From assembly GCA_021464525.1 (NCBI GenBank), contig JADRCO010001233.1, forward strand, positions 1 through 21,109: a stretch of 21,109 nucleotides of DNA, given 5' to 3'. Every line of letters starts with the position of its first letter. The stretch's first letter is position 1. This document shows, one piece after another, positions 1 through 9,538 of the stretch. The translations under genes and the position numbers were made by a program. The notes beneath the pieces were generated by a model. It saw nothing but the letters and a program-made list of their open reading frames with translations. It ran no database searches and was not told where the DNA came from. This DNA is from Rhizophagus sp. LPA8_4_AMF (lineage: Eukaryota; Glomeromycota; Glomeromycetes; Glomerales; Glomeraceae).

Positions 1-17
1 ATTTATGAATAGAAATT

Positions 18-34
18 GGGGGACGAAGTCCCCC
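18..34. repeat. GC-rich perfect hairpin
   Basis: GGGGGAC (18-24), loop GAA, GTCCCCC (28-34) form a perfect 7-bp stem made almost only of G and C. It stands out in very A+T-rich surroundings. It could be part of a dispersed repeat cut by the window edge, or an RNA hairpin downstream of the kinase gene. No function can be assigned. Confidence 0.6.
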
Positions 35-135
35 GCATACTGCATATTCTAGTTTTTTTTGTTAAAAAAAGACAATCAAATTAACGCAAAAATCAAACAG
101 CTATAAGTTCATACTGTTACAAGAAAAAATAATGA

Positions 136-1895
136 TTAATTATCTTTTAAAATACTACTTGCTTTGGATGCGCCACCATAATTTTGATTACTTAGGTTGT
201 TAAAATCTTCAACTAATAATAAAAATAATCAATAATTTGCATCGCATATATAGATATATTTTAATTACTTACTATTATCGGGAATATTAAAGCAGTTATA
301 TGATTTACTATGAAATGCTATTAAAAATTATTTTTTAAAAGTTATAAAAAAACAATCAAATATTTCACAAATGTTTAATACATATCCATTATTTTTACCT
401 TCTTGTTCTCCTATTATTAATTATTAAAACAATATTAATATTTTTAAAGACAAACTATTAATTGTCAATAAATATAATAAATATTAAAATATACCTTCTG
501 TTGCATTTCTTGGCTCAGGTAAATTCTCAAATCGATGAACTTTACTTGCATGACAGTTACTTGTATTACTGAATATTCCCAAAGTACCCGTTTTATTTAT
601 TTCTTCACTATTTATTTTCAATTTAGGCATTTCACCTTTTAATGTAAGCCATATGCAATCCAAAAAGTTGAGACATAAGAGTTTTAGCATCAGGTCTTTT
701 TGATGGATCAGCATCCCAACATTGTATCATTAAATTCTTATATTCCAAGGGAGTTCCTGCTATTACTTCTGGTCTCATTCCTTCAATTATTTCCAGTGCA
801 AGACTATAGTCATGTTCATAATTAATAAACGGAGACCGTCCAGATGAAATTTCCCACATGAGCATTGCAAAACTACAAACATCAGACTTAAAAGTATATT
901 CTTTTCCATTAAGTACTTCTGGTGCTATGTAAGGAAGATTTCCATATACACCTTTTTGTGGTTTGTTAATAGGTCCACAAAATCCAAGATCACTAATATA
1001 CCATAGTCCAGTACAATCTGAATATAATGCATTTCCGGAATGCAAATCTCTATGAATTGCATTTTCTCTATGAATAGCAGATAGACCGGTGGATAAATTA
1101 GAAGCAATTTTAAATCTTTCCGTCCATGTAAGTTGATTTTGTTGTAAATATTTTCTTAAATCTATAGTCTTTTTGTTCATTACAAGCATATAATTTCCAT
1201 TCGATGGGTTTTGTGTTAAACCATAACATTGAGTAATTTGTATCCATTTATTGCCTATAGTTAAATGCGATTTGGCCTATAATAAAAACATATATTACAT
1301 AAGTCCCATTATTTATTAATTAGTTTTTTTAAAAAAAATTTAGATCACAAACCTCTTCAAACCAACTTTGATTGGCACCTTTAACATCATCTAATTCTTT
1401 AAGTATTACATGGTATCCACCATCCCTCCTTACCCTTATTAATTGTTGTTCTTTAGAATCCCAAGAAAAATATCTTCCATCAGTCCAAACTGCTGTATAA
1501 ACTTTGGAGAAACCACCTTCTGTTAGATATTGGACATTTTTCAACTTTTTATAAGGAATCCATTCAACTATTGTGCTTGGTTGCAATGCTTCCATTTGAC
1601 ATTTCCTTATTAACTTATCAACATTATCATTTCCAGATGTCCAATTTGAAAAGTCTTTCTCTAAATATTTACGAACACAAGATTCACAATATGATATGGC
1701 TAAACATTCTTGGTTACAATTTTCACAAATTCTTCTTGTTCCTAAGTTGTAAAGTACTCTGATCATGTCAAAACTCTTGATAAATGTGCATATCAATAAT
1801 ATTCTTGAGTTGTAAAGTACTTTGATCATGTCAAAACTCTTGGTAATTGCGCATATCAATAGTGAAATAAAAAAACGTATATAATATGTCAACAT
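136..1895 (-). CDS. TKL-like protein kinase, four exons, frameshifted near the C-terminus
   Basis: Exons: 1895-1353, 1276-495, 317-273, 212-136. Introns 1352-1277, 494-318 and 272-213 all have GT-AG ends. The phases join cleanly, giving about 481 residues once one extra base is discounted. Residues 57-73 hold CENC and CESC, a possible zinc module. The kinase domain starts at about 120: glycine loop TEGGFSKVYTA (125-135), ATP lysine in VILK (K166), catalytic loop HRDLHSGN (256-263, D258), DLG in place of DFG (277-279), APE (299-301). All catalytic residues are present, so the domain could be active. This is the large Rhizophagus kinase family; substrates are unknown. Just past the domain a run of five T (plus strand A at 662-666) shifts the frame and a stop follows at 632-634. 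Removing one T restores a frame that ends in exactly the phase the next exon needs. The start is uncertain: the first 55 residues contain a 21-residue duplication. Confidence 0.82.
1744..1869 (-). repeat. 63-bp in-frame tandem duplication at the kinase N-terminus
   Basis: The string GTTGTAAAGTACT recurs at 1746 and 1809, and similarity continues across both units. The period is 63 bp, exactly 21 codons. In the protein, KSFDMI(K/R)VLYN appears twice, at residues 19-29 and 40-50. Only the second copy runs on into the CENC module, so it is probably the original. Confidence 0.75.
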
Positions 1896-2307
1896 TTTTT
1901 TTTTTTTGAAAAAAAAAAAAAATTTATTATTTGTAAAATAACAGAATATACGATATGAAAAATTTTAACGCGAAAAAAAATTACAAATTGCATTATTGTA
2001 ACGTGTTTATATATATATACTTTTTTTTTTACGGCCTCCCAACCTGAAATTCCAAAATTATTATTGTTTGGCTGATCGACGATTTGATAGTGGCGAAAAA
2101 GCTTGTGTCAAATCACAAGGTAAAACAAAAGAAATTCCATGAGAAATTCCATGAGAAATTTCAATAAGAAGTTCCTATAAATAAAGTAAACAATTAAATA
2201 TGGTTATTTTTCTTTGTCTAATTTTAAAATTAAAAGCCGAGCAAGAAAAAGTGAAGCTTCTAATCACGTGATGTACATTTATTGGATCGCTTTATATACC
2301 TTATCGT
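1896..2307. other. Upstream region of the kinase gene
   Basis: No gene is visible. It holds long T and A tracts directly before the kinase start (about 1897-1922), a TA run near 2010-2020, about three copies of a 12-bp unit GAAATTCCATGA (2131-2166, the third diverged), and a palindromic TCACGTGA at 2264-2271. The tracts and the CACGTG site could be promoter parts, which is inference. Confidence 0.5.
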
Positions 2308-2784
2308 ATTGTCCAAAATTAGTCGTACCGAAGTTACGATGCGTCCCATTATTATGATAACTCTATTAGACTCCTTCACCTTTTATCACCTGGGCAACTG
2401 GATTTAGGTCCGCCACGTTGGATATTATGGGTTTCTTCTAATTTTCTTCATTCAGGAGGATGGTCAACTTTTTCTTCTTTATATATAGATTTTAATAATT
2501 TTTTTATAGATAATAGTATAGTTTCTTCACCATGTAGTTCGAATTTCCGAACAATTTTTAATATAGACAATTTTTCCATATCTTTACCGGTTCCTTAAAC
2601 TCGGTCACGCCTCGGAGTTTTAAATAAGAGGCAGGACGGCTACTTCGGTGGTTTGATCGTTCAGTTAGTTACGTTGTTTCACGCGGTTTATTTTATATTC
2701 TCCTGTTACTGTCAATACGGATCGATCAAAGTTTATGTCTATATATTAAAAATATAAATAAAAATAAATATTGTCCAAAATTAG
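2308..2784 (+). mobile_element. Putative retroposed insert with 15-bp flanking direct repeats
   Basis: ATTGTCCAAAATTAG occurs at 2308-2322 and again at 2770-2784. The sequence just before the right copy (about 2746-2769) is A-rich, as expected at the 3' end of a LINE- or SINE-mobilised copy on the plus strand. The enclosed 447 bp is less A+T-rich than its flanks. It contains a stop-to-stop open frame of 91 codons (2323-2598, no ATG) that I do not recognise. A GTTCGAATTTC motif at about 2538-2548 faintly resembles a pol III B box. In A+T-rich DNA a chance 15-bp repeat is possible, so this is tentative. Confidence 0.4.
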
Positions 2785-3669
2785 ATAACTATAATAAAAT
2801 TACTTACCTTTTAGATAGTTTTATAACGATAGATTTATATGAAATCAGAAAGTCTTATGACTTTAAATTAATTTAAATGCCTAGTCTTTGTATAAATAAA
2901 TTCCTTTCCAAAAAGTTTTGTGAATTCACGATATCTATTCCTGGAAAAAAATAACAAATTGTTATACAAAACTCTAACGATTGTTTAAATAAATAAATAA
3001 TAATATATGACTATTATATACCGATATTATTTCTAAGACATTTTGTAATAAAAATATTATTTTATAAAAAAATTCGTTAAGAATTTGAGATACATATTTT
3101 GAGTGAGATGGAAACGAACCAATAATTGACTTAACAAATTTTGATACATATTTTGAGTGAACCAATAATTGACTATTTAATAATTGATTATAAACGCTAC
3201 TATATTCAAGTATTTTATTATTACGGAATGTAGAAGTTGGAAATTTAATATTTTATACCTATAAAGAAAAGAAGTAAAATGACTCAATGAAAGTATTGAG
3301 TTTCTTTGTTTTAATACCTGATTTGTGAAATCATGATAATATTCTCTGAACTGTGTGACTCCAATAATTATACAAGATGAGTAAAAGTTTGTATCAATTT
3401 TTATATAAAACAAATGATAAAATACTCCATAAATAATATGATTAAATCTAATTTTTTTAATTTTTTTTATGGAGTTATGGATGATTGAACTATTCATATA
3501 TACAGAATATACAGTGCAATTCTTAATAAACTTTCATGAGATCTTACTTATTATAATTTAGTATTAAGATATCGAAAATCTGGTAAAGAAATTTTTTTAA
3601 TTTTAACGTATCCCAATAGTAAGTATTAAATATTTTACCTTATGATTTAAAGTTTAAAAAATTCTAGCG
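2785..3669. other. Gene-free A+T-rich stretch with a local duplication
   Basis: I see no supportable gene. Open frames on the minus strand here are rich in Ile, Phe, Tyr and Asn and look like A+T-rich shadows. GATACATATTTTGAGTGA is repeated at 3089-3106 and 3143-3160. ACCAATAATTGACT follows both copies, directly after the second and after an extra 10 bp in the first. Confidence 0.45.
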
Positions 3670-3980
3670 ATGCCGATAAAACGGGGTTGGCATTTGTTAA
3701 AACCATGTACAGTATTTCAAAGAATTTTATGTAATAAAAAAAGTGATATTAAATCCGCTGCTGATTCACTTAAAACCACCCTTAATGAATGAAAAGTTTA
3801 TTCCGTATCACCAAGAATTAAACCGCCAACAAAATACTTTGAATTTAATTGCTAATGAAAATTATCCCTCCCCAGAAGTTTCATTTTATAGTGGTTCACT
3901 CCTAATCAGAAGGTTATCCTGAAAATCTCTATTATCAGGGTTGTAAATATGTAATCATTAAATCATCAACGGCATCGTGA
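3670..3980 (+). pseudogene. Serine hydroxymethyltransferase (SHMT) N-terminal fragment, frameshifted
   Basis: Three consecutive frames read like the start of SHMT, the PLP enzyme that interconverts serine and glycine with tetrahydrofolate. The first (3670-3792) starts with ATG and gives 40 residues with a basic start (MPIKRGWHLL), ending SLKTTLNE. The second (3785-3922) carries LNLIANENYPSPEV, matching the conserved LIASENxxS block. The third (3906-3980) carries SEGYPENLYYQGCKYV, matching the (Y/A)EGYPxxRYYxGCxxVD block. The junction between the last two lacks part of the expected TNKY segment, so small indels are present. The active-site lysine region and the rest of the roughly 420-residue family length are missing. 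The Cys after YYxG is typical of bacterial SHMT, where eukaryotic enzymes have Asn. This suggests bacterial or organellar ancestry, which is inference. A TA run follows at 3983-3996. Confidence 0.7.
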
Positions 3981-4296
3981 AAATATATATATATATAAGC
4001 ATCAGGAGCACTTTTATTTGACATTAAGGCCATGATAGGCATCATAAGCAATGAGTGAAGGTTAATCGATTTTATTTGTTAAAAATAAAAATAAAAAAGA
4101 CTAATTTCAACAAAATTTTTACAATGGATTGTTATATATTTTATATAAAATAGAATGTTAACCATTTAGCTTATTTAGCACTCAAGTAAACTTTACAGAT
4201 ACTTTTTCATAAAAACAAAAATTCGCTTTAACAGAAAACTTGTATTATTGACGTTATATATTGTAATCACAATAAATTTTCGTGAAACCCTATTGG
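3981..4296. other. A+T-rich spacer
   Basis: This lies between the SHMT remnant and the 3' end of the Crinkler gene. It starts with a TA run (3983-3996). A short phrase (GCATCAGGAGCACTT, from about 3999) can be read as ASGAL and might be more SHMT debris, but it is too short to call. Nothing else is recognised. Confidence 0.35.
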
Positions 4297-5360
4297 TTAA
4301 ACACCCTCTCTACATTTCACAGCATGTGTCAGACGTTCTTTTCCTTGAATAACCTTTTGACAACGAAGGCACTTCCATGCATGAGGAAGTTTTTGACATA
4401 AGATAAACTCACGACCGTAACTAAGAAGAATCTGTTGAGAACGCTTAATTTGTTCAATAGTATCATCAGGTGGAAGAGTTTCTGTTTCCCAACAAGCTGG
4501 GCAAATGCGACTAATTCTTTCATATTCTTGGCGACTAGCTTCATTATGAAATCGTTCAGGTCGAACTCCGCAAACAACGCAGATATTACGACTAAAAGCT
4601 TCACTGATCGTACGACCAAATGCACTTAACATTAATCTATCCATTTCTTTGCGATTATGGCTGATATCATTACTGCGAGAAAATCCGATTGCTAGCTCCC
4701 TGCATAGGGACTCTGATTGTGATAGTTCGTTGTCCGATACTGAAGAAACCCAAGGAATAACATTTTTTGAAGGTATACCGATAAATCCATTTCCGACGTC
4801 TACACCCAAAGTAACGGTAGGTTTGCATGTTGATTTATGCTTTCTGTAGTTACGATTCTTAGATTTGAAAGTGGCCTGACAGTGAGGACACTTAACGTTC
4901 TCTGTATCTTCAGCATCCAAATTAGGTATATGCGCTATAAATAATATTAAATTTAAATGTTGGAAAAATTCCAGGTAAAAGGCTAATCTATTACAATAAC
5001 AATTAACTCACCAGGTGGTTTGACAATTATGTGAATATGCTCTTTCTCAAGTGAATTATTAAAAACTTTCTTGATCTTTTTCGCTACATCTGTTATCATC
5101 TCACCTCCAAACACATCTTTAAGTATCAACTCGTGCGATGTGCTAGTTTTGAGTTGCTCAAATTTTGACTTATCGCTAGTAGAGATATTAACCTTCCATA
5201 ATTCAAGGTCATTTGCGTCAATTTTCTCAAAACGATGTTCAATCTTTTCTTTGATAGCGTCCTTTAGGTGGCTAATCTGCTTATTCTTGCTAATATCTAT
5301 CGTAAAGGTTTTCTCAATAGGGTCATCGAAAATAAGGCAGATGAATACGGGAGAAGACAT
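4297..5360 (-). CDS. Crinkler (CRN)-type protein with zinc-finger-like C-terminal half
   Basis: Exon 1 is 5360-5012 and exon 2 is 4934-4297. The intron 5011-4935 (GTGAGT...TATAG, 77 bp) joins phase 1 to phase 1 and gives 328 residues. Residues 1-116 match the ubiquitin-like N-terminal domain of fungal Crinklers: FDDPIEKTFTIDI, SHLKDAIKEK, LELWKV, and the closing EHIHIIVKPP, which sits where oomycete Crinklers have HVLVVVP. Crinklers are secreted or translocated effectors in oomycetes, and AM fungi have many homologues of unclear role. The C-terminal half has three cysteine clusters: C132-x2-C135-x13-H149-x3-C153; C235-x2-C238 with C261-x2-C264; and C305-x2-C308-x11-H320-x3-C324. I see none of the usual CRN C-terminal domains (NTPase, REase-like nuclease, kinase). 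The zinc clusters suggest nucleic-acid binding, which is inference. The start ATG is the first in frame and no signal peptide is evident. Confidence 0.82.
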
Positions 5361-6035
5361 GGCAGTAATAATTTTATTTCTTTTTTAATTAGTTCAACAA
5401 TTATTTATACATATCATATTTTCAATTTCCAACGATCATGTGTGTTTGGCGTAATAAACAATGTGAAAATCAGTCAACATGCTAATGGCTTGTTTGTTGA
5501 CGGCATAGTTTCATTTAGTTAGCGTTATCTTATAATATACGTATCTAACCGGACAATGGTTATTGTTATTATTAATCATAAACAAATAAATCATCATTGG
5601 GAGACTCAAATTACGTAATTTTTGTAAATTACATTCAGCCACATAAATGAAATCTAAATTTGGGCACATTAATGGTTTTTTCTCAACATTGTAAATCCAA
5701 TTATCCATAAAGAAATGGAACTTTTAATTTGTTCTGAAACCCTCATCAAGTCTTTTGGTAACCCATCTTTTTTTGCAAGAATTTTTATTCACTTTGTCTT
5801 TTTATTTTTTAATATAAATAGATAAATTAATCATATTACATATTTTGTGGATAATTCGCAAAGATAAAATAGAACCTTTGTTTTTTTGGTACACATATCT
5901 CATTCATAAATGTACTTAATTTGTATTTTGGCGTAGGATTTGTTTGTATTCGTAGCCTTGTTTGTTGATTAATTATCTATATCTGATATCAATCCAACTG
6001 TCTGAACAGTCAAGTGTGTGCCTGAAAAGATATAA
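5361..6035. other. Gene-poor region upstream of the Crinkler gene
   Basis: There is no firm gene. On the minus strand at about 5511-5790, overlapping frames read in a gene-like way: LAKKDGLPKDLMRVSEQIKS in one, then MDNWIYNVEKKPLMCPNLDF in another from 5708. This could be a decayed gene or element remnant with frameshifts, but I do not recognise it. The part next to 5360 should contain the Crinkler promoter; no clear element stands out. Confidence 0.3.
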
Positions 6036-6101
6036 GGTGAGTGCGGACCAAATAAACAATGAAATCCATTGTCTAATTGGTCCTTTTTCCCAGCACTCAC
6101 C
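6036..6101. repeat. Imperfect inverted repeat (long hairpin)
   Basis: GGTGAGTGC (6036-6044) pairs with GCACTCACC (6093-6101). GGACCAAAT then pairs with ATTGGTCC, and ACAATG with CATTGT, closing on a loop of about five bases. About nine bases bulge on the right arm. The 66-bp fold could be a short foldback element or a structured RNA precursor. Confidence 0.6.
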
Positions 6102-7340
6102 CAATATGGTTATCGCATTATCATTACGAATTTATGATGCTTATCATTTTATTCCATTTGTAAGCGTGTTCAACCTATTAAAAAGGTTATTTCGCGTGCA
6201 TTCATGTTATGACGCTCTTACGTTTAAGAACTTTATAATTTCAGTCATTTTTTTGTTGTAATTTTTTAGACGTTATTAATTATGAAGGCTCATAGTAAAA
6301 GCTGCGTCCAACAGGGACACAGGGTGTTAGACTCAGGGAACTTTGGAAGAAGACGACCCTACAATATCTACTTTATGGTATGAAAATGATTTACATAGCA
6401 GATGTAATTATATAACACGTGACATGCACGTTTTGATGGATATTTGTTTCGGAGGTTGTAAAAATTATATTATTTACTTGTAAAGAATTGTGAACCTTTT
6501 ACATAAATGTACTAAAATATTAAAGATATTGTATTCGAAAAATAATTCATTCCCAAGGTTCTTATAATTATTATTAAAAGATTTAAATGATGAAATATTG
6601 TTACGTTAAATCGATGTAAAAGAAATAAAACTAATGATGTTGTGGTTAAAGTTGCTTTGTCGAAATTAGTGAATTTCGTCATGTCGAAATTGTCGAAATT
6701 ATTTTTACCATTTCGGCATTAACCTTTTTAATATTGACAATCAACTTTAGTTGTGGTAAATAAATAAATTAATGATGAAATATTGTTATAAATAATGATG
6801 AAATACTGTTGCGGTAAATCGATGTAATACTGTTTTGTTTAACTAGAATCATATTAAATTTGGAATTTAAATTTGAGTAATTAATGTCCTATGATAGTAT
6901 GATTCTATCGACTTATTGCACGCAAGTATTTTTCTTTCAACGTTTGTCATCAAAAATTTCGATTTAGTTCACGTTCACAGTGATGTACAAATTCAGAATC
7001 TACTAACTATTAACGGATCCAGAATCGTACCACACTATGAAAAAGACGTGATCACTTTATGATTTATTGTTAGGATATTCATAAAACGTTTATGATCAAA
7101 TTTATTGTAATAAAAGTAATAGAAGGTTTTTTTTTCTTCAGATAAAAAGTATCAATTCCAATGATGAATAAAGAAAAATTCCTTATTTTTTTTTGTAAAA
7201 AAAAAAATACATTTAGAGTGAGGCTTAAATAGCAAACTAAAGTATTTTCTAATTTGGATTTTATGGTTGATTTGTTTTGATATAACACGAATTGTTAAAC
7301 ACACTTCAAACGGGCAACACTCCAAGCAATATTATTCAAA
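6102..7340. other. Gene-free A+T-rich stretch with short repeats
   Basis: No gene can be supported. CACGTG lies at 6416-6421. GTCGAAATT recurs three times around 6657-6702. The phrase AATGATGAAATA(C/T)TGTT recurs at about 6586, 6771 and 6794, and the first and third copies continue into TAAATCGATGTAA. TAGAATCATA (6844-6853) faces its exact complement TATGATTCTA (6898-6907). A minus-strand frame at 7079-7288 is lysine- and phenylalanine-rich low-complexity translation. Confidence 0.4.
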
Positions 7341-7526
7341 TTACTTTAGATGTTGTCTAATTCCGTAGAGAGAACCTTGCATGTCATTTAGGCTCGTGGA
7401 GATATCAGTTATTCTAGCAATCATGGCCATTGCCGCAACAGCTGTTTCTTGTAATATTAATTTTAGAAAATCGTGAAATCCGAATTTGCTTTCCCGCCTT
7501 TTATCATAGAGAAAATGGGAGACGTT
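7341..7526 (-). other. Unassigned open frame, possible terminal exon or gene remnant
   Basis: A stop-to-stop frame of 61 sense codons on the minus strand ends in TAA at 7341-7343. Its last third (ETAVAAMAMIARITDIST onward) has the composition of a real amphipathic protein, unlike the Phe/Ile/Lys-rich noise nearby. It has no ATG except internally. A possible 3' splice site (TTAATATTACAAG) lies just before the part that looks coding. I find no matching upstream exon, so a relic is as likely as an exon. Confidence 0.25.
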
Positions 7527-7694
7527 TTAAAAAAAAAACGAATAACTACCATTATATTGCATAAACAAGAAAAGTTTTAAAAAAAACTCATTCAGACATG
7601 ATGAATATTCATTAGTAATTAACAGGAGTGACTATATAATAGTTAAGAAGGAGAAAACCATTAAAGAGAATATCAGGTAGTACGATATTTTTTA

Positions 7695-8245
7695 CGGTAT
7701 TCGATCAAATTCTCGACAATCACTTACACGACTGACACAAGACCGATAACAAAATCTTGAGAGTCCCGAAAATCCAAAATCACGACAGTCCAAAATCCCG
7801 ACATGTTTTATTCCGACAAGTTGATTATTCAACATTTTTAGAACAAAAATTTATATCGCAATAAATTATTTATTATAAACTGACATTTTGTTTAATGTTG
7901 CATATACAGTATATTGATATTATTAATTCGTAACTATATTGTAAAAGCTATTATTACCAATTCTTTATAATAAACTAATAATTTTTTTTATTCACTAAAT
8001 TAAAAAAAGCTGCATTTTTTTGAATGTTCTACGCATAAATTCGCTAAATAAGTAATTGCAAAAAATTATAAATTAATAACACTTCGAATTTGTCATATTT
8101 TATTATTATTATTGATATTATAGAACACACATTATTTACAAAATAATGATCTGTCGAGATTTTGGATTGTCAAAATTTTGGAATGTCGAGATTTTGTTGT
8201 CGGTCTTGTATTAGTCGTGCAAGTGATTTTCAAGATTTCATACCG
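7695..8245. mobile_element. Foldback (MITE-like) element with long inverted repeats
   Basis: Bases 7711-7760 match the reverse complement of 8186-8235 at 43 of 50 positions; six of the seven differences are transitions. A shared CGGTAT marks the outer ends (7695-7700 and 8240-8245). Inside each arm lies a run of short units related to TCCAAAATCNCGACA: about 7763-7805 on the left and about 8152-8185 (inverted) on the right. The roughly 340 bp between the arms is plain A+T-rich DNA with no transposase frame. The structure fits a non-autonomous DNA transposon or foldback element. Its exact ends and target-site duplication could not be fixed. Confidence 0.6.
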
Positions 8246-8920
8246 GAACCATTTTTTACATCCTAGTTTGCAATTGTTGTACAAACCTACCATTTTGTCA
8301 TTTGCGATGATCGACATGCGATATGTCCGATGATAAAGGTACTAGATGACTCGTGAAAATATAATTAAATAGCCGAAAATTAAACAAATTAGTTATTGAT
8401 TTAGTACTATTCGAGTATATTTGCTCGGGTTCAGGGTTTCATCGAAATAAGTTTCAAAGTTGAACTAAACTGAATTTATAATATACGGTGTAATAAACAG
8501 CAATAAAACTTAGAGCGTAACATAAAATCTAAAATTAATCTGTTATTTATCAATAAAAAATTGTAAATGTATGATGTGATAATACATATGAAACACCTGA
8601 AAATTTTATATCTATAATTTAAGCGTACGTTCAAAATGAATAAAATGAATAAACATTAATATGGTATTCTATAATGTATCAGATATAGACAGAAATTACA
8701 TAATTTGAAAATATTGTTTTTTGTTCCAACAATACTGATGAATGTAGTAGGAATGTACGAGTTTTTTTAAGTAAGTTCAAATTTTATTAACTGCTTTTAA
8801 AGCAGTTGAGTATCAAAAAATAATTTAACTTTTTTTATTATTTGTTTTATTTATTTATAGAAAGGTAGAAAATCAAAAGATAATAATGCCATAATAGATT
8901 TATTTTTGGAACCGATATTC
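8246..8920. other. Gene-free A+T-rich stretch
   Basis: No gene is seen. A perfect inverted repeat AACTGCTTT-T-AAAGCAGTT lies at 8789-8807. A minus-strand frame at 8132-8317 overlaps the foldback arm and is not a gene. Confidence 0.4.
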
Positions 8921-9134
8921 GATCTTCGGATTTAAATCCGGTTTCTTTGATTCGAATTAAAAATTCGAATAAAATGAAGGAACCAAATGAAGGAACCGGA
9001 TATAAATAAATCCGAAACCCGAAGGTTAATACTTAATAGGTTCCTTCGTTTCATGAATAATCCGAAGGAAACGAAGGAAACCGAATATATTATAGGTTAA
9101 AATAAATACGGATTTAACAGTAAATCCGGTTAGA
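8921..9134. repeat. Cluster of palindromes and GGAACC/GAAGGAA repeats
   Basis: Several related short motifs recur in both orientations: a perfect palindrome CGGATTTAAATCCG (about 8926-8939), ATTCGAAT/ATTCGAAT flanking a short spacer, two nearby GAAGGAACC copies, and a hairpin pairing GGTTCCTTCGTTTC (9039-9052) with GAAACGAAGGAAACC (9068-9082, one extra A). Density and inversion suggest a decayed foldback element. No coding potential is seen. Confidence 0.55.
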
Positions 9135-9211
9135 AACACTAACGAGCGACCATCTATCTATCTCTATTTTAAATATTGATTTTAAAATAGACCGGTATTG
9201 TCGTTTTGCGC

Positions 9212-9264
9212 AATTTCAACAATTTCAGCAATTTCAGTAATTTCAATAATTTCAATAATTTCAC
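9212..9264. repeat. 9-bp minisatellite, about six copies
   Basis: Units AATTTCAAC, AATTTCAGC, AATTTCAGT, AATTTCAAT, AATTTCAAT and a partial AATTTCAC follow each other without gaps. Variation is limited to the last two or three positions of the unit. Confidence 0.85.
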
Positions 9265-9538
9265 ACGCAGCACTTATTATTTTAAATTTTCAAATATCAA
9301 AAAAATATTCAAAAATAACTTCAATTGATAAAAAAAATAATACATAAAAAAATATTAACAATAATACATAAAATGAATATTTACATAACTTTTTAACAAA
9401 CCTATTTAATCATGAATAAAAAGTTGAAAAATAAGGAATGTAGATAAGGATATCATTATTGTTGGGGAAAGGAATTATGATTTCTTTATATTAATTCTAA
9501 TAATTCTTAAACTACCGTATAAAATTGTTGAACAGAAT

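Noticed and set aside
2323..2769. tRNA or 5S-like gene inside the putative retroposed insert
   Set aside because: Only a weak B-box-like string is present; no cloverleaf or A box in the right place could be found.
3177..3497. 106-codon minus-strand open frame
   Set aside because: Its composition (Ile, Tyr, Phe, Asn, Ser) is what random A+T-rich DNA gives; no motif, intron partner or repeat supports it.
5962..6261. 99-codon plus-strand open frame starting MLINYLYLIS
   Set aside because: It runs straight through the 66-bp hairpin, is rich in hydrophobic A+T-type codons and has no recognisable domain.
7388..7483. Plus-strand peptide MSFRLVEISVILAIMAIAAT resembling a type IV pilin N-terminus
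   Set aside because: It is only about 30 codons, lacks the processing context, and the opposite strand has a longer open frame; the likeness is probably chance.
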